Of a stretch of 64,000 nt of DNA, positions 17,824 through 26,368 are shown one piece after another. The notes under the pieces are model-generated. The model did not search any database and had not been told where the DNA came from. It was given only the letters and a program-made list of their open reading frames with translations. The stretch's first letter is position 1, and the number at the start of each line of letters is the position of its first letter. The stretch spans positions 1-64,000 of the forward strand of contig PHDU01000013.1 in the NCBI GenBank assembly GCA_002842755.1, written 5' to 3'. The stretch is from Bacteroidetes bacterium HGW-Bacteroidetes-1. Lineage in GTDB: Bacteria; Bacteroidota; Bacteroidia; Bacteroidales; F082. Both the position numbers and the translations under genes were made by a program.

Positions 17824-19833
17824 ATGGATGTATCTCAATATATTTTATTATCAGTATTGGTACTTTTTGCCGGCATAGTTGGATTGGCGTTTATTTCATC
17901 TGATAAAAGAGCTATACTTTCAATCTCAATCGTAATTATTAATGCAGTAATTACTTCCATTCCATCGATTATGGCATTAACAGGTAATCCGCAATCCGAC
18001 AACTTACTATTACCACATTTTCCTGGTGGAACAATAGACATCCATATTGATGGTTTGTCAGCATGGTTTATTTTAATCATCAATTTCACTTCTGTCAACG
18101 GAGCATTATTTGGAAGCGGATATTTGAAATCATACCAAAATTTAAGAACAAATCTTGGATTTCATTGGGTTTTTTATATCCTCTTTCACATCTCGATGGT
18201 TTGGGTTTGTGTGTTTGACCACGGGATTATGTTTCTCATTTCATGGGAGCTTATGTCGTTGTCTTCATTAATGCTTGTAATTTTTGAATATCAAAACAAG
18301 AATGTTATAAAGGCGGGAATTAATTATATGCTTCAGATGCACCTGAGTGTTGTTTTTCTCACCATTGGGTTTATCTGGCTGTTCACGGAGACAGGTTCAT
18401 TCAATTTATCATCTTTAGCTCAGGTTGCTTCGAGCAAGCATAGTCTATGGATTTTTATCCTCTTTTTCATAGGTTTCGCCATTAAAGCCGGTTTTATACC
18501 ATTCCATACATGGCTTCCGCACGCCCATCCAGCTGCACCTTCCCATGTATCAGGTGTTATGTCGGGTGTAATTGTGAAGTTGGGCATTTTTGGAATTATC
18601 AGGATTATATCATACCTCAATCACAGTTGGTTCATTATTGGGGAAATACTGCTAAGTCTTTCGGTATTAACTGCCCTGTACGGCATAATTAATGCTGCTG
18701 TTAAAAATGATTTTAAGCAGAGTCTGGCTTTTTGTACAATTGAAAACATTGGAATTATTGGAATTGGATTAGGATTAGGCCTCATTGGAATTGGTGCTCA
18801 AAAAGAGACACTTATCATATTGGGATTCAGCGGTGCTTTAATACATATCCTGAATCATTCCTTGTATAAATCACTATTATTTTTTAGTGCCGGCAGTGTT
18901 TATCAACAGACCCATACACGCAATATCGAGAAGTTGGGTGGTTTAATGAAATCGATGCCTGTTACTTCCATTTTTTTTCTCATTGGCGCTTTTGCAATTG
19001 GCGGGCTACCTCCATTTAACGGCTTCATTTCTGAATACCTTATTTACTCAGGCATATTCAACGGATTGTTCACAATCAAAGGAATTTCAAATGTTATTTT
19101 ATTAGTCTTATCCCTTGTTGGCCTTGTCATGGTGGGTGGCATTTCAATATTAGCATTTACCAAGTTGTTTGGGGTGATTTTTTTAGGCCATCCGAGATCA
19201 GAATTACATGAGCAACCGAAAGAAGTGACCTTTATAATGCAATTACCTCAATATCTTATTATAGTTGCAATGCTTTCAATTGCAATATTTCCACAATTTT
19301 TCTTTAGCAATTCGATCACAATTGTCGAATCTGTTTTTTCCACGCATATCAGTAACAGTGCGCTGCAGATGGCTTCTACTACAAATAACATGACTACAAT
19401 CGGGCAAATCAGTCTATATTTTATGGCATTAGTGGTTTTAATTTTTACAATGCGCTACTATGTGTTAAAGAAACGAACACAAAGCTTCAGCGAAACCTGG
19501 GGTTGTGGTTATGTTGCGCCAATTCCTCATGCTCAATATACCGGAAGATCCTACGCCCGTTCTTTTGCTGATCTTTTCGGAATTATAATCAGAGAACGGA
19601 AGGTATTTGATAAGATATCAAAAACGCAATTGTATCCGGGTCACCGAAAATTTTCAACCTATTACTTCGACTTGCTCGAAAAATATTTGGTGACGCCCCT
19701 TGTTAAACAGTTGTCTTTTCCCTTGAACTATTTTCAATTTATACAAAATGGAAGAATTCAATCCTATGTCATTTATGGATTATTTTTTATCCTGATCGTT
19801 TTTCTAGGGACAGCGTTAAGCTTAATCAAATAA
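17824..19833 (+). CDS. HyfB/NuoL-like antiporter subunit 1 of a hydrogenase-related complex
   Basis: This 669-residue integral membrane subunit of the Mrp/NuoL/HyfB family provides a proton (or sodium) channel in group 4 hydrogenase and complex I-like machines. Ion-path residues are present: Glu142 in SWELMSLSS (TM5) and Lys221 in FAIKAGFIPFHTWLP (TM7), followed by HPAAPSHVSGVMSGVIVK and a C-terminal-side lysine in FTKLFGVIFLG. After the antiporter core, residues from about 550 on carry a soluble ETWGCGYVAP segment typical of HyfB, then one last membrane helix. It is first in an eight-gene run ending at 28384. The ATG lies about 38 bases after the -7 element. Confidence 0.92.
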   Translation: MDVSQYILLSVLVLFAGIVGLAFISSDKRAILSISIVIINAVITSIPSIMALTGNPQSDNLLLPHFPGGTIDIHIDGLSAWFILIINFTSVNGALFGSGYLKSYQNLRTNLGFHWVFYILFHISMVWVCVFDHGIMFLISWELMSLSSLMLVIFEYQNKNVIKAGINYMLQMHLSVVFLTIGFIWLFTETGSFNLSSLAQVASSKHSLWIFILFFIGFAIKAGFIPFHTWLPHAHPAAPSHVSGVMSGVIVKLGIFGIIRIISYLNHSWFIIGEILLSLSVLTALYGIINAAVKNDFKQSLAFCTIENIGIIGIGLGLGLIGIGAQKETLIILGFSGALIHILNHSLYKSLLFFSAGSVYQQTHTRNIEKLGGLMKSMPVTSIFFLIGAFAIGGLPPFNGFISEYLIYSGIFNGLFTIKGISNVILLVLSLVGLVMVGGISILAFTKLFGVIFLGHPRSELHEQPKEVTFIMQLPQYLIIVAMLSIAIFPQFFFSNSITIVESVFSTHISNSALQMASTTNNMTTIGQISLYFMALVVLIFTMRYYVLKKRTQSFSETWGCGYVAPIPHAQYTGRSYARSFADLFGIIIRERKVFDKISKTQLYPGHRKFSTYYFDLLEKYLVTPLVKQLSFPLNYFQFIQNGRIQSYVIYGLFFILIVFLGTALSLIK

Positions 19834-19845
19834 TAATTTGGGTGA

Positions 19846-21876
19846 ATGGAGAAGCATTTGTTAGAAGTCTTTAACCTGATTGGAGTTTTGCTGGTGATAT
19901 TGATTCCATTTCTTACTGCTAAGAAAATGGGAATTGCAGTACTTACGGCAATCAGCCTTCAGGTTCTTCTTGCTTTTATTTTGGTTTACAGGATTTTTTC
20001 ATTTGGATTCTCTGAATTTAGCTATAGCGGCTCATTTACGACCGGCGAAATTCCCATTCGTTTTGATTATTTATCGGCCTGGTTTATCATGCTTATCAGT
20101 TTCACATTCCTTACCGGCACATGGTATGGTGTTCAATATATGAAGAAATACAAGGATCAAACCAGCAATCTTGCGCTTCATTCTATTGCTTTGACACTGG
20201 CTTATACTTCACTAATTAACATTTGTGTTGTTCAAAACGCGCTCGTTTTTCTGGTTGTCTGGGAAATTATGGCATTAAGTTCTTTTACGATCATAATCTT
20301 TGAACATTATAAAAAAGACACACTTAAAGCAGGTATCAATTTTTTAATCCAATCACACATTAGTATTCTTTTATTGACCATTGGGTTTATCTATGCTAAA
20401 GTTAAAACTGGTTCTTATGATTTTGCTTTATTAACAAACTTTACAACCCTCCATCCATCCGTGGGATTGGTGCTATTCATGCTGTTTTTTACCGGTTTTG
20501 CAATTAAATCAGGTTTTGTGCCCTTTCACACATGGTTACCATTGGCCCATCCTGCTGCACCGGCACACATTTCGGGCATCATGTCGGGAGTAATTATTAA
20601 AATCGGCATTTTTGGGATACTCCGCATGCTTACCTTTATTAAAACAGATTTTACTGTCATTGGCTATTTTGTTTTGCTTGTATCTATTATTTCTGGACTC
20701 TACGGCGTAATGTTAGCCATTGTTCAGCACAATCTTAAAAGACTTCTTGCTTATCACAGTATCGAAAATATTGGAATAATTGGAATAGGCATTGGGTTGG
20801 GTTGTTTAGGAATTGGAACTTCGCAGCAATGGTTGATTGCTGCTGGTTTCGGTGGGGCATTGCTCCATACACTTAATCATTCTCTTTTTAAATCACTTTT
20901 GTTTTACAGTACCGGAAATATTTATCAGTTAGCGCATACGGTCAATATTGAATCGCTGGGCGGACTGATAAAAAGGATACCCCGCTCCTCCTACTTGTTT
21001 CTTGTTGGTTCGCTGGCCATATGCGGGCTCCCTCCTTTTAATGGTTTTGTTTCAGAATTTTTTATTTACAGTGGTTTATTCAAAGGGATACAGTCGAGCA
21101 ATTTTTTGTTCATCCTTGTCATGTTATTTTCAATTCTTGCATTGGTACTTATTGGAGGGCTCGCCTTAATTTGCTTCACAAAAGCTTTTGGAATTGTTTT
21201 TTTGGGCACCAACCGATCGCATTTACCTGATGACCTTGCAGATGAAAAACCACTAAGCGTTTTTCCATTGACTCTCATTGCTTTTTTTATTCTACTGATT
21301 GGCATATTTCCTATGCTGTTTTCTTCAATGCTTTTAAATATTACAAACCTTTTTCAATACGACTTATCAACTTTGCAGGCAGCAAACATGGAAGAAACGT
21401 TTGATAACCTGACAGCTATTGGTTTGTATTCGCTGGGATTTATGGTTCTTACAGCATTGATGCTATACATCAGGCATCGTGTTACCAATCGTTTGGTGTC
21501 TCAAAAAGATATAACCTGGGGATGCGGCTATGTTGGTGATAACCAAAAAATGCAATACACTGCTTCTTCATTTATTCGCACATATAGGAAATTGGTCGAG
21601 CCGATACTTTTGATCAAGAAAGAAAAAAAACTGGCTGTTGGCATGTATCCTGGTATAATTGAACAGATTACACATCCCTATGACAAAATTGAGAGAGCAT
21701 TCATCGACAAACCTATTTATTATTTCAAAAGATTTTTAAACCGTTTTGTTTTTTTGCAGAACGGCAACATTCAATCGTATATTCTTTACGGATTTATTTT
21801 TCTAACGACAGTCTTCCTCTTGCCGCTTATCATTGCTAAAATTTTCGTAGTTATTAACTTTTTAAATCAATTATAA
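19846..21876 (+). CDS. HyfB/NuoL-like antiporter subunit 2
   Basis: This 676-residue protein is a paralogue of the preceding gene with the same layout: an antiporter core with Glu140 in VWEIMALSS and Lys221 in FAIKSGFVPFHTWLP, the HPAAPAHISGIMSGVIIK segment, FTKAFGIVFLG, and the C-terminal ITWGCGYVGD region before a last helix. The pair probably arose by tandem duplication. Having two HyfB-type subunits plus a HyfF-type one gives three candidate ion-translocation modules, as in NuoL/M/N. It starts 12 bases after the previous stop and ends one base before the next start, so it is clearly cotranscribed. Confidence 0.92.
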   Translation: MEKHLLEVFNLIGVLLVILIPFLTAKKMGIAVLTAISLQVLLAFILVYRIFSFGFSEFSYSGSFTTGEIPIRFDYLSAWFIMLISFTFLTGTWYGVQYMKKYKDQTSNLALHSIALTLAYTSLINICVVQNALVFLVVWEIMALSSFTIIIFEHYKKDTLKAGINFLIQSHISILLLTIGFIYAKVKTGSYDFALLTNFTTLHPSVGLVLFMLFFTGFAIKSGFVPFHTWLPLAHPAAPAHISGIMSGVIIKIGIFGILRMLTFIKTDFTVIGYFVLLVSIISGLYGVMLAIVQHNLKRLLAYHSIENIGIIGIGIGLGCLGIGTSQQWLIAAGFGGALLHTLNHSLFKSLLFYSTGNIYQLAHTVNIESLGGLIKRIPRSSYLFLVGSLAICGLPPFNGFVSEFFIYSGLFKGIQSSNFLFILVMLFSILALVLIGGLALICFTKAFGIVFLGTNRSHLPDDLADEKPLSVFPLTLIAFFILLIGIFPMLFSSMLLNITNLFQYDLSTLQAANMEETFDNLTAIGLYSLGFMVLTALMLYIRHRVTNRLVSQKDITWGCGYVGDNQKMQYTASSFIRTYRKLVEPILLIKKEKKLAVGMYPGIIEQITHPYDKIERAFIDKPIYYFKRFLNRFVFLQNGNIQSYILYGFIFLTTVFLLPLIIAKIFVVINFLNQL

Positions 21877-21877
21877 T

Positions 21878-22783
21878 ATGGTCAGCTTTTTACTTATCAT
21901 ATTGGCTAGTTTCGTTTTTATTGGTGTGGTAGTGCGCACCAAAAGTATTGCCTCAGGGAGAAAAGGCCCTGGCGTTATGCAACCGATGAAAGACATTATC
22001 AGGCTTTGGAGAAAAGGTGCTGTTTACAGTAAAACTTCAAGCTTTATTTTCCAGATGGCTCCAACAATCTATCTTGCATCCATTTTATTGGCCATAGCAA
22101 TGATTCCGCATGGAAAGCTCCCCGGAATCATTTCATTTGATGGTGATTTTGTCATGTTTGCCTATATACTTGCATTTGGCAAATTCTGGATGATCATCTC
22201 TGCTCTTGATACCGGAAGCAGTTTTGAAGGCATGGGTGCAAGTCGTGAAGCATTGTATTCCATGCTTGTTGAGCCTGCATTTTTTATCATTATGGGTTCA
22301 TTTGCATTGTTCACAGGTTACACATCCTTTTATGATATTTTCAGCACACTTAATTACGGCCCTTATATTTCTTATCTTATCGGGCTTTTAGCAACATTTG
22401 TTTTGGTTTTAATTGCCATGATTGAGAACAGCCGCATGCCGGTTGACGACCCCAAAACACATCTTGAGCTCACGATGATTCATGAAGTAATGATACTCGA
22501 CAACAGCGGTTTCGATCTTGGTAATATTTTCTATGCAACTTCATTAAAGTTTTCCATGTACGGCGCATTAATCGCCAATTTATTTTTGGGTGCGGTTCCT
22601 TTGCCCATCTCAATACCGTCCTTTTTTATCATTCAATTTGTTTTTGCAGTGGCAGTAGGCATTTTGGAATCATTTATGGCAAGGTTCAGGATGAGCCACA
22701 ACCCACAGTTTATTTTCATACTTACATCTGTGTCGCTTCTCATTTTTTTTGGCGTATTACTGGTTTTAGGAAAATTTATTTAA
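21878..22783 (+). CDS. HyfC/HycD/NuoH-like membrane subunit
   Basis: This 301-residue polytopic protein is the counterpart of NuoH (HycD, HyfC, EchB), which links the membrane arm to the catalytic arm. Recognisable segments are the N-terminal GRKGPGVMQPMKDIIRLWRK, the loop SSFEGMGASREALYSMLVEP, and ENSRMPVDDPKTHLELTMIH with its charged residues at the interface to the large subunit. The charged loops that form the quinone or hydrogenase interface in relatives are retained. The gene starts one base after the preceding stop. Confidence 0.93.
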   Translation: MVSFLLIILASFVFIGVVVRTKSIASGRKGPGVMQPMKDIIRLWRKGAVYSKTSSFIFQMAPTIYLASILLAIAMIPHGKLPGIISFDGDFVMFAYILAFGKFWMIISALDTGSSFEGMGASREALYSMLVEPAFFIIMGSFALFTGYTSFYDIFSTLNYGPYISYLIGLLATFVLVLIAMIENSRMPVDDPKTHLELTMIHEVMILDNSGFDLGNIFYATSLKFSMYGALIANLFLGAVPLPISIPSFFIIQFVFAVAVGILESFMARFRMSHNPQFIFILTSVSLLIFFGVLLVLGKFI

Positions 22784-22793
22784 ATCGACGATT

Positions 22794-23423
22794 ATGACAG
22801 ATATATTATTGATTACGTTTACCATAACCTTGCTCTTTATGAGTATCGCCAACAGAATTTATACCTATTTGAATATTCTTATTTTTCAGGGATTCATTCT
22901 CTTTGGCGTAACGTTTATCACACTTACTGATATTAATACTACAAACCTTATTCTTATTCTGCTTGAAACGATTGTTTTTAAAGCGCTTGCAGTTCCCATG
23001 TTTATTAAATATATCATCAAGCGAAACAGTATTACAAGAGAAGCAGAACCCTATCTTCCTAACTTTATCTCATTAATAATTGTCACCCTTATCATCGTTA
23101 TAACCATTATTTTGTCGAGCGCCGTGGAGGATCAAAATCTTGATAAAACTTTTTTTGTAGTTGCTTTATCGAATTTGTTTATTGGGTTATATCTGATTGT
23201 TTCCCGAAAAAAAATAATAACACATGTGATAGGTTACCTTGTCATTGAAAACGGAGTATTTGTTCTTGCGCTTGCAGTTGGAAACGAGATGCCTATGTTG
23301 CTGAATCTCGGTATCATGCTTGATATTTTTGCCAGCGTACTTATTCTGGGAATATTCTTCAATAAGTTAGGTGATGTGCTAAAAGACCCTGATGTAAACC
23401 TTTTACGAAATCTTAAAGATTAA
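22794..23423 (+). CDS. HyfE-like (NuoK-related) membrane subunit
   Basis: This 209-residue protein has about six hydrophobic helices and matches the HyfE type, in which a NuoK-like core is extended. The latter half contains the NuoK-like VIGYLVIENGVFVLALAVG, with the buried glutamate in IENG, and LLNLGIMLDIFASVLILGIF. The ten-base spacing to the NuoH-like gene places it in the same transcript. HyfE-type subunits are known in hydrogenase-4 and several Mrp-like complexes and lack independent catalytic activity. Confidence 0.87.
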   Translation: MTDILLITFTITLLFMSIANRIYTYLNILIFQGFILFGVTFITLTDINTTNLILILLETIVFKALAVPMFIKYIIKRNSITREAEPYLPNFISLIIVTLIIVITIILSSAVEDQNLDKTFFVVALSNLFIGLYLIVSRKKIITHVIGYLVIENGVFVLALAVGNEMPMLLNLGIMLDIFASVLILGIFFNKLGDVLKDPDVNLLRNLKD

Positions 23424-23428
23424 CTGAC

Positions 23429-24853
23429 ATGATTGGCATATTTTTATTAGTAACCATTCTCATTTGCGGATTACTGTACATAAATAAAAACACAATATTC
23501 CATTACACCCTGGTAATAATTTACACAATAGTACTATGGGCGTTAGGAATATATGAATATGGGCATTTGAACACAACCGAGCTTGTTTTTTTCAAAACCG
23601 ATGCCCTGGGAATCCTGCTTCTTCTGTCACTGTGCATCGTAGCAATACCGGCATTTTACCACAGTTACCGTTATATTTCAATGCACAACGAAACACCACG
23701 TTCACGAGGGCTTTTCTTCGCCGCAATGATCATGCTGATTTCTGCCTGCAGCATGGCATACTTATCAGACCACATCGCAGTAACATGGATTTTTGTCGAA
23801 ATAACCACCTTAAGTGCCTCAGTTTTAATATATCATCATCGTAACATTCGGGCCTTGGAAGGTGTTTGGAAATATGTTTTCATATGCGCGATAAGCATCA
23901 CTTTTATATATATCGGCATCCTATTCCTGAGTCTTGCAATGAAAGAGGCAGGAATTGAAGATATGTCATTTGATTCAATAAGAAATAACTATGACAACCT
24001 TAATCTTTTCTGGCTCAAATTAGCTTTTCTATTCATCTTCACTGGTTTCACGGCTAAAATTGGATTGGTACCTATGTACACCGCAGGTATTGACGCAAAA
24101 GACAAGGCGCCGGCACCTGCAGGGGCATTGTTTTCAAGTATTTTAATGAATATGGGTTTTATAGGAATATATCGGATTTATGCCGTTGTTTCTTATACAG
24201 AAATTCAACATTGGGCTTCGGTGATAATTATCATTTCAGCAATATTATCCATCTTTGTTGCTACGGTTTACATGACCCACATCAAGAATATCAAACGAAT
24301 GTTTGCCTATTCAAGCATCGAACATATGGGGATTGTAATGTTAGGACTGGCTGTTGGAGGTATTGGTGTATATGCTGCAATCCTGCATATTGTGCTGCAT
24401 ACTTTTGTAAAACCCAGTCTCTTTTTTCAGTTCAATCAGATTTACAGGGTATATCAGAGCAAAAGTATTTATGATGTTGGCCATTATTTCAAATATAACA
24501 GGACAGGAGCTATCGTTGTTTTGTTAGGATTTATATCAGCAACTGCGATGCCTCCATCGGGTCTTTTCATCAGTGAGTTTTTGATCTTTCAGGCTCTTTT
24601 TGAGTCTCGACATATTTTTATTCTGATTGCTGTTTTAATTCTTTTGACAATGATCATCTGGGGATTTGGAACTAATATTTTCAAGTTACTCTTCACCCCT
24701 CCAACTATTATTAATGAAGATAAAATTCCACGCATAAATCCACTGGATTCAGTTTCACAATTTGTATTACTGGCATTGGCCGCTTACCTTGCCTATGCTC
24801 CACCAACTACTTTTGTAGAACTGATTCAGGATGCAGCAACTTTAATTCAATAA
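23429..24853 (+). CDS. HyfF/NuoN-like antiporter subunit
   Basis: This 474-residue member of the antiporter-like family is the third in the operon. It has Glu124 in WIFVEITTLSASV (TM5 position) and Lys210 in FTAKIGLVPMYT (TM7 position), followed by the DAKDKAPAPAGALFSSIL loop characteristic of HyfF-type proteins. It lacks the long lateral helix of NuoL. The gene is five bases after the HyfE-like stop and four bases before the large-subunit start. Confidence 0.92.
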   Translation: MIGIFLLVTILICGLLYINKNTIFHYTLVIIYTIVLWALGIYEYGHLNTTELVFFKTDALGILLLLSLCIVAIPAFYHSYRYISMHNETPRSRGLFFAAMIMLISACSMAYLSDHIAVTWIFVEITTLSASVLIYHHRNIRALEGVWKYVFICAISITFIYIGILFLSLAMKEAGIEDMSFDSIRNNYDNLNLFWLKLAFLFIFTGFTAKIGLVPMYTAGIDAKDKAPAPAGALFSSILMNMGFIGIYRIYAVVSYTEIQHWASVIIIISAILSIFVATVYMTHIKNIKRMFAYSSIEHMGIVMLGLAVGGIGVYAAILHIVLHTFVKPSLFFQFNQIYRVYQSKSIYDVGHYFKYNRTGAIVVLLGFISATAMPPSGLFISEFLIFQALFESRHIFILIAVLILLTMIIWGFGTNIFKLLFTPPTIINEDKIPRINPLDSVSQFVLLALAAYLAYAPPTTFVELIQDAATLIQ

Positions 24854-24857
24854 CATT

Positions 24858-26360
24858 ATGAATTATCTCACACTCTACAACAATCAAACGGTTTCCGTAA
24901 AAGACATTCCTGAACATGGGTATGATGTTTTTTTGGAAGGAAACCTTCAACTACTCAAGAACAGGCCAGAAAGGCATTGCGTGAATTACTTCGGCGTAAA
25001 AAATAATAGGGAAATTCGTATTTATTGTTGCATTGCAGATGACTTAACCCATAAAATCTATGTATCATCATGCGTTTTGGAGGAAGGTTCATCCATTGCA
25101 TCGTTTACTGTGCAAAACCATAACTTTGAGAAATTTGAGCGTGAAATACATGAAAATTTCGACATTAACTTTACAGACCACCCCTGGTTAAAACCGTATC
25201 GTTTCGCTAACAACAAATATAATAAAGACTTAAATGTAGGAGACTATCCTTTTTATAAAGTCGAAAGCGATGAACTGCATGAAGTTGGTGTAGGCCCTAT
25301 TCATGCCGGAATTATTGAGCCGGGTCACTTTCGTTTTATATGCAATGGCGAACAGATCATGCACCTCGAGATTCAATTGGGTTACCAGCATCGTGGGATT
25401 GAGGAGCTATTTATTCAAAAGTCAAAACTCATCGAAAGGGTTACACTGGTCGAAAATATCGCAGGTGATACTACCGTTGGACACACCACTGCTTTCTCAA
25501 ATTTATATGAGAGTTTATGCGAAACCAGTACGTCAGACGCATTAAATTTTTCCCGCACCCTCGCTCAGGAATTGGAACGAATTGCCATCCATACAGGTGA
25601 TCTTGCTGCAATTTGTGCCGACATCGCTTACCAATTGGGCAATGCTGTTTTTGGCAGATTAAGAACCCCAATTGTCAATTTTTTCCAGGAATGGGGAGGC
25701 AATCGGTTGGCCAAAGGACTGATCAGACCAGGAAAAATTAACTTTCCTTTTGATGAAGCTTTGGCAAAAAGATTACTTGAATTATTTAAAGCCTATGAAT
25801 CTGATTTTAATGAGATGGTTGAGGAGTTTTTTTCACTTCCAAGCGTTTTATCACGTATTGAACGAACAGGAATAGTAACTTATGATGAAGTGTTGGAAAT
25901 AGGTACTGTAGGAATAAGCGCCCGAATGAGTGGTTTAAGCAGGGATATAAGATTATCGCACCCCTGTAATCTTTATGGAAATACTTTCATTCATGAACCA
26001 CTATTAAAACACCACGGAGATGTTTTCTCAAGAGTTCAATTGAGAAGAGATGAAATAAGGCAATCTATTGAATACTGTAAAAAATTGCTTGAAAACATTC
26101 CTCAATTCCACAAACCCGAGAATATTTTATTTGTCCCGGGCGAAGAAAAATTTACCTTGTCATTGGTTGAAGGCTGGAGGGGAGAAATCTGTCATTGTGC
26201 CATCACCGATGGTGAGGGCAATTTGAAAACGTATAAAATTAAAGATCCTTCCCACCATAATTGGATGGCACTGGCACAGTCAGTGCGAAACAATGAAATT
26301 TCAGATTTTCCTATTTGCAACAAAAGTTTTAATCTCTCCTATTGCGGACACGATTTATAA
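24858..26360 (+). CDS. HycE/HyfG-like large subunit (NuoC-NuoD fusion) lacking the NiFe ligands
   Basis: This 500-residue protein has an N-terminal NuoC-like domain (about 1-120) fused to a NuoD/hydrogenase-large-subunit domain, as in HycE and HyfG. GPIHAGIIEPGHFRF and LGYQHRGIEELF are the standard entry to the large-subunit fold. At the first NiFe motif (ERVCGIC in HycE) the protein reads ENIAGDT, so the cysteines become Ala202 and Thr205. At the C-terminal motif (DPCxxC) it reads NLSYCG, so they become Ser494 and Gly497, with an off-register Cys496. It therefore cannot bind a NiFe centre in the normal way, and no C-terminal maturation peptide follows. This matches the hydrogenase-related (Ehr) class. 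Electron donor and acceptor are unknown. Confidence 0.9.
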   Translation: MNYLTLYNNQTVSVKDIPEHGYDVFLEGNLQLLKNRPERHCVNYFGVKNNREIRIYCCIADDLTHKIYVSSCVLEEGSSIASFTVQNHNFEKFEREIHENFDINFTDHPWLKPYRFANNKYNKDLNVGDYPFYKVESDELHEVGVGPIHAGIIEPGHFRFICNGEQIMHLEIQLGYQHRGIEELFIQKSKLIERVTLVENIAGDTTVGHTTAFSNLYESLCETSTSDALNFSRTLAQELERIAIHTGDLAAICADIAYQLGNAVFGRLRTPIVNFFQEWGGNRLAKGLIRPGKINFPFDEALAKRLLELFKAYESDFNEMVEEFFSLPSVLSRIERTGIVTYDEVLEIGTVGISARMSGLSRDIRLSHPCNLYGNTFIHEPLLKHHGDVFSRVQLRRDEIRQSIEYCKKLLENIPQFHKPENILFVPGEEKFTLSLVEGWRGEICHCAITDGEGNLKTYKIKDPSHHNWMALAQSVRNNEISDFPICNKSFNLSYCGHDL

Positions 26361-26368
26361 AAACAAAG

